A stretch of DNA of 64,000 nt from Dama dama (lineage: Eukaryota; Chordata; Mammalia; Artiodactyla; Cervidae). Positions 1-8,951 of the stretch are shown here, piece after piece. A program made the translations under genes and the position numbers. Position 1 is the first letter of the stretch; the number at the start of each line of letters is the position of its first letter. The stretch lies in contig NC_083696.1 in assembly GCF_033118175.1 (NCBI RefSeq), positions 42,269,001 through 42,333,000 of the forward strand. Direction: 5' to 3'. Below the pieces are notes generated by a model. It was not told the origin of the DNA. It worked only from the letters and a program-made list of their open reading frames with translations, and did not search any database.

Positions 1-960
1 GGCAGTATTATTTTTTAAAAATCTGATATTGATCTGATTCCTATTTCTTACATGTTACCTTCTAGTTCCTCTTACTAAGTTTTTATGACTTTATCTTTTT
101 AATATGTATCCTTAAATTTCTCTATCATGTGTTCACGTGTAGTTTTTCTTCACCTTCTATCTTTGGTACTTTACCAGAGCCTTTTTTTAACATCTGAGAT
201 ATCATTCTTTTTCAATTCAAAAGATATATCCTTACTATTCAAATGCTTTCTTCTTTTTACTTATGTTTATCACAATTTGGAGGATTTCTTTTTAATCTAA
301 ATTCAATAGTTTAACTTATATCCCCCATTCCTCTTAGCTTTTCTCTTACATTTTCTAACAGTTATTCTTTTTTTTTTTTGTGACAGTTTTCCTCAGTCTA
401 GTCTTCCAAATTACAAATTCCTCTCTTAGCTGAATTCCTTCTGCTATTGTCTTTTGTGTTATTTAACATCTATGTATTTTATGCTAAGTATTTCCGTTTT
501 GCTATTTTCATATTTTCTTATTTCTGTTTCCTATCTCGGTCCTATGACCAACATCTTCTCTTATCTTTTTTCAGAGAAGTTGTATGAAACTTGGAACTAA
601 GGCAAGGGATAACTGCAAGGCTTTTAAATGTCATAGAGGAGTAAAGCATAGTCGAATTCAAGGATCATCTAATTCTACAGGAGAACATACTTTTGACTTA
701 CTGTTTACAACTGATTAGGGCTCGTAGTGTGTGAAACTTCAGGTTAAAATGAGATAATTGATAAATACAAACCAATTTCTGTCTGGTAGAAAAAGATAAC
801 TTTAAAAGTTAAAGTTCTCTTTTCTTTTGCTCTGTGAAACATTAACCAGCTTTGTGTCTGATTTAGCAATCATACTTCCATCGTCTTTCTTCCATCACTA
901 CACATAGCCAGTCTTTCCAATTCTCATTTGAATCAGCTTTACTTCTCTGCTGGTTTTACG
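1..960. other. AT-rich stretch, possibly an old antisense L1/HAL1 remnant
   Basis: No gene or clear repeat boundary is visible. The stretch is T-rich, and around 390-530 its wording resembles the antisense of the ORF1 / 5' part of an ancient mammalian L1 or HAL1. Every frame is closed by stops. The assignment is a weak inference from recalled consensus and could be wrong. Confidence 0.3.
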
Positions 961-1634
961 GAGCTAAAAAAAAGAAAAAAAAAATCAGAGTTAAAATATG
1001 TGTTCACTGTAATTTGTGTGAGAGTCATAGTTTCAGTTTCTAGAAAATTATTCTTTGCAATCTCTTTGAATGTTTTTAAAAATTGATTTTGAAAAATGGA
1101 TTCTTTTCTCCTAATTATTCCACTTTTAGGGCATATAATAATTCAACATATTGCTTTTCATGTGAAGTGGTGGGGGTGCCTCTCAAATATCCTCTTACTT
1201 TGGCAGTGTGCCTCCCCTGCCCCAAGATACTGATGATTTTGTCAGGCAGTGAGTACAGAGGAGGCTAGATCAGAGTAACTTTGTGATCTCTTGGGAGAGA
1301 CCCAGCCTTCCTACTGGTTTGCCATCTCGGAAGGAACCAAAATCAGCACTAGAATATCAAACTGGTTTCTTCTGCCCCACTGCCTTCATAGGCAGAAATT
1401 CTTGAGAAATCAGCCCCTACCATGTCCTGGGAGCTTGTCTCTTCCTCCTGGTTCTGTGTTGCTTCTGCTGCTGATTTAACCTTTGCACCTTCGTGAGAAC
1501 TCCGCTGTGCCCAGCTGTCCCCTCCTGGGGCTGCTGTCCCATAACTCTGGCTGTGAGTGTGGGACAGTGTTCTTCACATCCCTCTGTCCCAAAGTGGGAT
1601 AATCTCTGGCTGGAACTCCCCATACCACAGCTTT

Positions 1635-2056
1635 AGCAGGTTGAATAGTCACCCCCAACCCCTGCCAAAAGAATTAACTGGAACCTATCAATGTGACCTT
1701 ATTTGGAAAAAAGGTCTTTGAAAATGTAGTTAAGGGTCTGGAGATGAGCTCATCCTAGATTATCCAATGACAAATGTTCTTATTTTTGTGTTCGTATAAG
1801 TAGTAGAGGAGATAGAGACACAGAGGAGATGTCTATTGAAGATGGAAATGGAGAGAGGAGAGATGGAGCCACAATCCAAGTAACGCCTGAAGATATAAGG
1901 AAGGATTCTTCGTGAGCCTTTGAAAAAAGCACAGTCCTGCAGCACCTTGATCTCAAACTTCTCACTCCCTGAAGAGTAAAAGAATACATTGCTGTGGTTT
2001 TAAGCCACCAAGTTGCAGTGGTTTATTCCAGCAGCCCTGGGAAACTGATTCAGATA
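1635..2056 (+). mobile_element. MLT1-type LTR (ERVL-MaLR), solo, diverged
   Basis: The sequence follows an MLT1 LTR in order: a block reading 'gtgaccttatttgg', a 'ggtctttg..aatgtagtta' block, a 'catcctagattatcc' block, a 'gatataaggaaggattctt' block, and the 3' block 'ttttaagccaccaagtt' followed by 'ccagcagccctgggaaact'. No internal retroviral gene lies beside it, so it is a solo LTR. Indels and substitutions show it is old. Family named from recall. Confidence 0.75.
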
Positions 2057-2487
2057 TCTGAAATCAGGCTGTAACCTTTAAATGTCTTTACTAAAAGTTT
2101 GGGGAATAATAAAAGAGGAGGCTAACACAGAGAGTGATTACAACTGCACGTAGGTTCAGAGACAACCCAGGAACCCCGGGGACTGGAGCCTCACCAGGGA
2201 CTCTTCCTGCCTCCTTGTGGCTAGGAGCAGTATTCTGAAGTTGTCAAGCTCTTAGGACTGTTGGGGCTTGCTTCATCCACATCCCATTCCCCATTAGAGA
2301 GAGGAGGAAGTTTTTCCCCTCACAACTGTCTGAGGCCAGCTGCTTACACCCTTCTTCCCAGCTCCAGGATTAACTTTGCTTTCTCCATGAAGAAGCTACT
2401 CCCATCTGCAGGATCTGTGCTCCAATACCATCAGTCATCAAGTTCTCTAACAATACATTTCCCAAAAACTGAGATTTTCAGGCCCTG

Positions 2488-2490
<3 letters not shown>

Positions 2491-2529
<39 letters not shown>

Positions 2530-2562
2530 TTCAAGGTCTGAAACAAACAAACAAACAAACAA
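2491..2562. repeat. Compound microsatellite (TG)n then (AAAC)n
   Basis: About 18 uninterrupted TG dinucleotides (2491-2527) are followed after a 13-bp spacer by five AAAC tetranucleotides (2541-2562). Such a pure TG run is expected to be length-polymorphic. The 117-residue open frame across it is a chance frame through the repeat. Confidence 0.95.
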
Positions 2563-3802
2563 TATCAGAATCCATGTCACTCAGGGTCATATTGTTACAT
2601 TAAATGTATTTTAGTTAACTTAAGCATGGATTGCTTGTGGGAATAGAAGCTCTTCATGAAATTAGTTTTAGAAATGATCACAAGGATGTGAAATCAGTGC
2701 ATATGGATGGAGACTGGGAGGGGATCCAAAAGTATCTAACAGTTTTGTTAGGATGGAGAGATGATATTAAAGTTACAGGTGGGGTTATGGGTGAGATTTT
2801 TGCTTTTTAAAATATGTCTTTGAATGTTTCTTTCAGAGTACATGATGCTATTTTTACAGTAAATAAGGATACTCATAAAGCTTTGATGCTACAAAAGAAA
2901 TGCATTCCTTTGTCTATATCCTCATCACTTTGGGGGAAAAATGATACAGTTGGCTAGGGACCAATTTTTCTGCTGAGAGAAACTCCTACAGCTTATGCTC
3001 GTTTCAAATAGATGTGTATCTATTGGGGAGGAGGAATGCTTCTTTTTCTTATTAGTAGGGAGGAGACATTTTTCCTTGTCTTATTAAGGAATATCAATCA
3101 TGAGATATCACCCAGATTGCATAAGGTGAGAGAGGGAAGGAGAGTGAAGCAGAGAGAAAGAGAGAGAGAACCAGATGAAGGATGGAAGGATAGAGACCTA
3201 GAACAACAAGGAGCCGAGGAACCAGAAGCAACATCAAGGTGACCCCAGCTGGGCCAAGGCAAAGGACAGATGCTGGCAGGAATCTACAAAGAGGAGTTAG
3301 CAAGTTCTGCTAACATTTCCCAGGCCGCTTTGTCCATCTGAGGTGTGCTTCCCAACCTGTGGGCATCCAGAGGGTCTTTTAAAGCTCATCCCTGTGTCAG
3401 TTTTTCTATAAAATTTGTCCTGATCCCTCCATCCCCCCACCAGGCACTTAGTTTGCAAGTTTCATAAACATTTCTTATATTCAACGTTACTCTTGTCTTC
3501 TCACTTGCCTTAGCCTCTCTCCTTTCCAACCTTCCTCTTGTCCCCCTTCCCCACCTACTTTACATCATAGGATTCTCATCGGGAGCCAGTGTGTACATTT
3601 TTGGTGTCTGCATTGTGTCTTTCACAGTGTCAAGAAAAATATGCTTATGCAAACTAATTTGAAGTCCAGTGACGCAATGCAGGTTAGATTGCATTGTACA
3701 GAAACAGAAATCAGTGAAGATAATATCATATGATAATTCTCTCCTCAGTTTTGAAACATTAATTTTAATGTATGTCTTTTTTTAAAAAATAGTTACAACT
3801 TA
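2563..3802. other. No gene recognised; GA-rich patch inside
   Basis: No repeat family or coding signal was recognised. A purine-rich GA/GAGA patch lies at about 3128-3176. Open frames here are short and lack any familiar domain. Confidence 0.4.
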
Positions 3803-3945
3803 CACAAAGCTGGGTGGGCTTCAGTCGTGTCTGACTCTTTGCGACCCCATGGACTGTAGCCCACCAGACTCCTCTGTCTATGGGATTTTCTAGGCAAGAA
3901 TCCAGGGGTGGGTTGTCATTCCCTTCTCTAGGGGATCTTGCAATT
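3803..3945 (-). mobile_element. Bov-tA SINE, partial
   Basis: Antisense copy of the Bov-tA body, recognised by 'gtctgactctttgcgacccc' and 'atggactgtagcccaccaga'. It stops shortly after the 'ggggatcttg' block, so most of the tRNA-related head is missing. Confidence 0.9.
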
Positions 3946-4065
3946 GTAATGACAGGCAAAACAGAGGCAGGTTGAATGATTACCAAAAGTTTAAACACCC
4001 TTGCATTGTATGGGCCATCCATATTGCCTGAAGTTCTTTTGAACTCAAAGGGCTCATGAGTCTAT

Positions 4066-4300
4066 GAAGATTATTATTTAGATAACAGTAATAACTAACA
4101 TATATTGTTGCTTCCTCAGTGCCAGACTCTCTTTTAAATGCAGTGTGTCTTTTCACTAGTTTACCTTTAATAACCCTATGAGGAAATTCAGGCATTTAAG
4201 TATAATTTAAGTAGTATAATTCAGGCATACATAGTAACTGTGGGAATCCAGATCCCAACCTGTGAAATTCCCTCCAGAATCCACACTCTTCCACACGATG
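4066..4300 (+). mobile_element. MIR SINE
   Basis: MIR core signature: 'gataacagtaataactaaca', then 'gtgccagactctcttttaaa', then 'aataaccctatgaggaaa', then a degraded 'gaatccagatccc' 3' part. Ancient and diverged. Confidence 0.75.
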
Positions 4301-4499
4301 TCCTACATATTTCGTGCCTTGCCTCTTTCCAAAAATGTTTTGAAGAACATGACTTTTCCTTATAAAATGCAGTGATGAAAATGGGAAAATAGTGGGTTAT
4401 ATTATTAATAAAACCTGGGAACATGGTCTTTTCTTCTCAAGGGCCTGTCTTTGCAAGAAGCTCAGGGCTGTTCAAGGACAGCACCATAGTGAACAGGGT

Positions 4500-4598
4500 G
4501 AGGGGTGCGGATGCTGCACCAGCTTTGTGACCTTGAGCAAGGCGGCTAACCCCTCTGAGCTTTATTTCGCTGTCTGTACACGGGGCATTTGCAAAGGC
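4500..4598 (+). mobile_element. MIR SINE, left part, split by a Bov-tA
   Basis: MIR wording 'gctttgtgaccttgagcaag' and 'acccctctgagctttattt' runs up to a Bov-tA insertion. The remainder of the same MIR ('aggattaaatgcgtttatag', 'aaagcgcccagcagagtgct') resumes at about 4792-4865. Confidence 0.75.
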
Positions 4599-4599
4599 G

Positions 4600-4791
4600 G
4601 TGCTCACTTTGCAGTCTCATGGGCTGTAAGCTCCAGGCTTCTCTGCTCATGGAATTCTCCAGGCAAGAATACTGGAGTGGAGTGCCATTTCCTACTCCAG
4701 GGGACCTTCTCAACCCAGGGATCAAACCTGAGTCTCTTGTGTCTCCTGAATTGGCAGGCGGATTATTTACCACTAGCGCCACCTGGGAAAA
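4600..4791 (-). mobile_element. Bov-tA SINE nested in a MIR
   Basis: Antisense full-type Bov-tA: the body ('ccaggcaagaatactggagt') is followed by the complement of the tRNA-like head, including the antisense B-box region near 'gatcaaacctgagtc' and the terminal 'accactagcgccacctggga'. It splits the MIR at 4500-4865. Confidence 0.93.
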
Positions 4792-4865
4792 CCTTGAAAG
4801 GATTAAATGCGTTTATAGGTGGAAAGCGCCCAGCAGAGTGCTGCGCAGAGTGCTATAGAAGTGTT
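4792..4865 (+). mobile_element. MIR SINE, right part
   Basis: Second half of the MIR interrupted by the Bov-tA at 4600-4791; it reads from 'aggattaaatgcg' through the degraded 'agtgcc..cacatagtaagtg' block. Confidence 0.65.
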
Positions 4866-4879
4866 TGTTGGTATTCTTG

Positions 4880-5080
4880 GAGCTGCTTGAACTCCACTCC
4901 TTTGTCCCAGGCACTTTGCTGGACTCTGGGGATAAAGAGATGGACAAGTCAGTCTTTGCCCTTTAGGGAGCACTTGACCTGGTGAAGGAGAAAGGCATGC
5001 GACGAAATCATTCTAACAAGGTAATGGAGAGCAGCTTGGAAGAACTGGAGAAAGGGCCCCTAACTTAGTCTGGGTGGAGA
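4880..5080 (+). repeat. Ancient mammalian interspersed repeat, family not named
   Basis: The order 'tgtcccaggcactttgctgg', 'ctctggggataaagagatgg', 'agtctttgccctttagggag' matches a very common ancient mammalian repeat wording that I recognise but cannot assign to a family. The stretch at 32735-33075 has the same wording. Confidence 0.45.
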
Positions 5081-5429
5081 GAAAAATACTTGGCTGCCCT
5101 TATGCTCACACGGAGGCAGATTTTCTCTGCAGGGTGTAATGATATTTTTCGTGTCTGGTTTTCTCTGTTCCTTAGCCACAGTGCTTGAGATTTCAAAATT
5201 AGAGATTTATTTATTTGGGTCAAGCATTGCCCTGTCCCCACGGGCTTCTGTAAAACTGCAAATTCACTTAGTGTTTGTATCAGGGTCCTAATGACATTTC
5301 AGTGGTGTCTTGCATGACAAATTATAGGAACTCATACCTGAGATTCAATTCAGGAAGTCTGGGTGGGGCCTTGAGACACCTCAGCTGGTTGTGAGCCTGG
5401 TGCACCCAAGCACTTCAACCTGGGAGGCT

Positions 5430-5734
5430 CCAGGTTGAAGACCTGTAACAAAGATGGCCCATTTCACCCCAAGGGCAAAAATCCCAGGGCAGGGGCAGGG
5501 AATGGGGCTACAAGCGAGTGGAGTGGCCAGGGGGACACCGGGCCTTTGTGCAGCCCCCTGACTGTCGCTTTCCTTCAGCCTGCCTGTCTCTCCTTGCTGG
5601 CAGGGGGCTCACTTGGACGACCCAGGGCCAGGGCGGCCGCGTCCCCATCTGCCTGCCAGCTCGCTCCTCCCTCTGGCTTTCCCCTGAGCCCCAGCGCCTC
5701 CTGTCACTCCCCGGCCACGTGGCTAATGAGAGGC
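5430..5734. other. GC-rich low-repeat stretch, no gene recognised
   Basis: A GC-rich patch without recognisable interspersed repeats, containing open frames on the plus strand of 105 and 137 residues. These are proline/serine/leucine-rich with no domain, and read as GC-driven chance frames. It leads into the AT-rich block at 5735-5885. Confidence 0.35.
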
Positions 5735-5885
5735 CCGTTCAGACCTCATTAGGAGATCAACTTGGTTTCCTCCGCTCTCTGAAGCTAATTATGTCTCTTT
5801 CATTAGTTCAATTTCGCCAATTAATGTATCTCCGTATACATAAATGGCTGTTTGTTTTTAATCTAAGTGACATGTGTGTGATTGT
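5735..5885. promoter_or_regulatory. Candidate conserved non-coding (enhancer-like) block
   Basis: Unlike its repeat-derived surroundings, this stretch matches no repeat I know. It is dense in TAAT/ATTA homeodomain cores: 'cctcattagg', 'gctaattatg', 'tttcattagt' and 'ccaattaatg' lie within about 80 bp, right beside a GC-rich patch. That composition is typical of developmental enhancers conserved across vertebrates. Conservation itself cannot be seen from one sequence. Confidence 0.35.
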
Positions 5886-6212
5886 CCTTTCCTCTCCTGG
5901 CACACGTTCCTCTCTTTGTCTTTTCTCCTGATAAACAGTGCTTCGCCCAGGGCTCCGGGTTTAAGCAGGAACCATCCACAAGGCAAACTTGAAAGCCGGA
6001 AGGGATTCATGGTGGAGAAATTGGGCAGCAAGGGATAAAAAACAGCATCAAGTAGTTGATCCCCAGAACCAAGGGGAGCCAGAGGGATCCTGGGGGCCCA
6101 AAGTCCTCTTAAACCATAAGGACGTTTTAACCTCACATTTAAAAGCCTGGCCTGGCAGAGTGGCTCCAGAGTTGATGAGCGCAGTGGCTCAGTGGCGTCC
6201 TTAGAGACTCGT

Positions 6213-6239
6213 GCCGCCATCTTAGTATTTTGGCGGGTC
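6213..6239. promoter_or_regulatory. YY1-like and E2F-like motif pair
   Basis: 'gccgccatctta' (6213-6224) is the complement of the YY1 core AAGATGGCGGC. It is followed within a few bases by 'ttttggcggg' (about 6228-6237), an E2F-type site. Local CpG is higher than in flanking DNA. This could be a remnant promoter of a retroelement or chance; no transcript start can be shown. Confidence 0.25.
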
Positions 6240-6389
6240 GTCTTAGTTGCTCTTCTCGCTCCACTCAGTTCTAAGGGGGCTAAGGCAGGCGCATAGATGA
6301 TGTACAGACAGCCACCCTCCAAAGCTACAGAGGTAGTACTTCTCTCTTGCATCTCTCTCTTTCTTTCTCCTTAAAAAAAATCACCTGGG

Positions 6390-6985
6390 GGGATTCTTCC
6401 CAGGAGTCCCAGAGAAGGCATCCTTTCATGTTTTGTTGGTTTAGGGTGGCACCAGGGGCCTGTGGCTCACCAACCATTGCCTTGGAGTGCCGGCTAGGCT
6501 TAGGACCTAACTGCACCTCCTTGTGAAGGATGGATGGATGGCTGCTTGGATGGATATCATTACTGCATGGAGCCCTATGCTTGTGGATGGGATACCCGTA
6601 AGCCCTTGGGTAGTGACGCTGGCTGTAGCTCTGTGAGCAGCAAAGGCAAACGCACACCTAGAATAGGTGCTTATCCTGATGAGGATAAACTGCTGGCCTT
6701 TTCAGGGTGAATGGAACCCAGAGTCGTCAACTTGCCACCCAGTAGTCCATTGGTCTCCTTGAGCAGTACATCATGCTATAAAAGGAGCTTGGCATTGATT
6801 TCTGTTCAGAGGCTGCGATAGACAGATCAGCTTTAATAAGTGGGAATCCATAAAGTCAAAGCCTTCTGTAACCTCAGTTTCTAAGGCTCATCAGGCCAGT
6901 TTCAAGATGACCAATGATGAAGGTTGGCTAATGTAAAATGGCTACATTGTTTACTTTATTTGATTTGTGCATCTTCTGTGGCGAG
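6390..6985 (-). pseudogene. ERVL-class endogenous retrovirus pol remnant: integrase region
   Basis: Read on the minus strand, the sequence gives a decayed ERVL-type integrase. The tract opens near 6745 with a 'YWVAS'-like degenerate core followed by a 'KGQQFIL'-type stretch near 6710, and runs towards 6400 through alternating frames; one 110-residue open frame (6325-6657) holds part of it. Stops and frameshifts are frequent, and a run of 'atcc/ggat' repeats near 6530-6555 interrupts it. Position fits: RNase H and reverse transcriptase pieces of the same element lie to the right, giving the normal RT-RNaseH-IN order on the minus strand. It is an ancient, dead copy. Class assignment is from recall. 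Confidence 0.65.
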
Positions 6986-7456
6986 GATTTTTTTCCTGAA
7001 TATTAATTTAAAAATTTTTGTTGTATATTGGAGTATCGTTGATTAACACTGTTGTGTTAGTCTCAGGTGTAAGCACAGTGATTCAGTTATACATATACAC
7101 ATATTGATTCTTTTTCAAATTATTTTCCCATTCAGGTTATTACAGAATAATGAGCAAAGTTCCCTGTACTATAAAACAGATCTTTGTTTGTTACCTATTA
7201 ATATTTTAAATATAGCAGTGCATTTGCAGCAACATGAATGGACCTGGAGATCATCATAGTAAAGGAAGTCAGACAGAGAAAGACAAATACCATATGGTAT
7301 TGTTTATACGTGGAATCTAAAAAATGATACAAATGAACTTGTTTACAAAACAGAAACAGAGCTCACACACTTAGAGAACAAACTTATGGTTACCAGGAAG
7401 GAAGGGTGGGAGAGAGATCATTTGGGAGTTTGGGACTGACATGTACACAGTGGGTA
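6986..7456. mobile_element. L1 3' end with 5' inversion (twin-priming structure)
   Basis: The left part (about 6990-7230) is the antisense of an artiodactyl L1 3' UTR ('tattggagtatcgttgatta', 'cacagtgattcagttata'). The right part (about 7235-7456) is the sense strand of the segment just upstream in the same L1 ('gcaacatgaatggacctgga', 'cttatggttaccaggaagg'). Sense ends at 'gacatgtacaca' and the inverted part begins, in sense, with 'cactgctatattt', so the two pieces are contiguous in the parent. That head-to-head layout with the tail outside is the mark of twin priming. It interrupts the ERVL pol remnant. Confidence 0.75.
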
Positions 7457-7675
7457 TTAGTTTGTGATAAAAATGTTCATACTGTTTGTCTCCTCCTCAT
7501 CCAATGCTCTAGCCTCACAGCTCCTTGTCACTGATCTTCCAGTCTTCTCTCTTCCAGGCTCCTGGCCATGGGCCACTGTCCAGTAATCTGTAAATATTTT
7601 CACTTTGGGTTGATTCTCCTTCCGTACAACATAGATAACAGGTATACTGCTCACATATCCACACACTGGTACAAT
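7457..7675 (-). pseudogene. ERVL-class pol remnant: RNase H region
   Basis: An 85-residue minus-strand open frame (7457-7714) contains 'KVKIFTDYWTVAHG', the ERVL-type RNase H block with its TD catalytic pair, followed by a degraded 'EKTGRSVTR' stretch. The retroviral part ends at about 7675, where the frame reads into the adjacent Bov-tA SINE. It lies between integrase (left) and reverse transcriptase (right) in the expected minus-strand order. No functional frame remains. Confidence 0.65.
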
Positions 7676-7883
7676 TTTCCCTGATGGCTCAGATGGTAAA
7701 GAATCTGCCTGCAATGTGGGAGACCTGGGTTCGATCCCTGGATCAGGAGGATCCCCTGGAGAAGAGAATGGCTACCCACTCCTATAATTCATGCCTGGAG
7801 AATCCCATGGACAGAGGAGCCTGGCAGGCTATAGTCCATGGGGTCACAGAGAGTCAGACATGACTGAGCAGCTAAGACTTCTA
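7676..7883 (+). mobile_element. Bov-tA SINE
   Basis: Sense copy: tRNA-like head with A-box-like 'tggctcagatgg' (about 7684-7695) and B-box-like 'ggttcgatccc' (about 7728-7738), then the body 'atcccctggagaagagaatg' through 'gagtcagacatgactgagca'. It sits inside the ERVL pol remnant. Confidence 0.95.
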
Positions 7884-8951
7884 ACTACTCTTCAGATCCT
7901 CCATGAATGAGGCTATAGTGTAGCCATTGCCCATTTTGGCTTGCACACGTATGCCAAGGCAACCCAAGCTCTGGCTTCTCCCTCTTCCTTCAGGTGGTCA
8001 TACTGTATTATCATGAGGCTATGGGTATGACTTTGGGGACAGGCTGGTGCAGTTGTGATCACTGACACAGGGTTCTAGGCCATCTGCTCACACAGCTTAC
8101 TTGGACCCTCTGAGCCTGCTCAGCCTGATCTGGATGTATCATTTCCAACATGTGATGACTACAGCTTTTATGTCTTGGCAGATCTAACAGAACCCAGCTC
8201 ACAATGGGAAGTTCTGGAGTATACATGGTCACTTTGTGCACTATGGTCAAGTGTTCTGTCTTGGCCAAGGTCTGTTAGAAACTCCTTCTCAAAAAGTGTT
8301 TAATTTTCTCTTGTGGATGTCATGGCCTTGTTCTAGAATCTCAGGAGCCAGGAAGGTAGTCTCTCCCTGGGGCTTCTCAAAAGCTCCATCCTAGGTCATT
8401 CCCCACCATTGACACTTCCACCACTGTTAAGACCTGCCAGACTGGATGGCCCAAGTGGCAAGGATGCTTGACTGTAGCCTACAACTGCCACAGGACACTT
8501 TTCTCCTCCTGGCCCCATTCAACGCTGGTAGCCATTCATATTTCCCAGTATATAGGTTTGACCAATATCTCTAGGTGCTAAATGAGTTTCCCTCAGAATC
8601 CAAGGTCTACCAGGTACCTTCCTTCCTCCTTGTGATTGAGATGTAAAAATTCAATAATATATTTATTACTTTGGTGGAATATCCTGGCACACCCCCGACC
8701 ATTGGATATCTTAAGAAACATTACTAAAATGGTAGATACTTGATACCAGCTTAGTCTAGTCCCCTCTGGAGCACATTCTTCTCACCAAACAGACCAGCTC
8801 TTGTCATTCATTCCAACCACTCATCACGATGTCACCGATGTAATGGGTAAGGGTGATATTCTGTGGAGTGTCTGGGTGGTCCAGATATCTTTGGATGATA
8901 CTATGGCAGAGAGTGGGAGAACTAACATAACCTCAAGGCCAATCTGTAAAT
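7884..8951 (-). pseudogene. ERVL-class pol remnant: reverse transcriptase active site to connection region
   Basis: The minus strand reads, from right to left, a 'GYVSSPTLCHSII'-like block, then 'THYIGDIVMSG' near 8830 where the RT YxDD box should be, then a long degraded thumb/connection stretch. That stretch includes 'HKVTMYTPELPIVSWVLLD' in the 69-residue open frame at 8059-8268. The first aspartate of the YxDD box is glycine, so this copy could not polymerise even without its many stops. The upstream part of the same RT lies beyond the L1 insertion at 11347-11640. Confidence 0.7.

Noticed and set aside
4392..4985. 197-residue plus-strand frame.
   Set aside because: It runs across a MIR and an antisense Bov-tA SINE; the translated SINE wording is typical of chance frames in these repeats.
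5858..6352. 164-residue minus-strand frame as a host or viral gene.
   Set aside because: No recognisable domain; it lies downstream of the ERVL integrase in a decayed provirus and spans a GC-rich patch.
7676..7883. tRNA gene in the Bov-tA heads (A- and B-box words present).
   Set aside because: They are tRNA-derived SINE heads without a complete cloverleaf; the same applies to all Bov-tA and CHR copies here.
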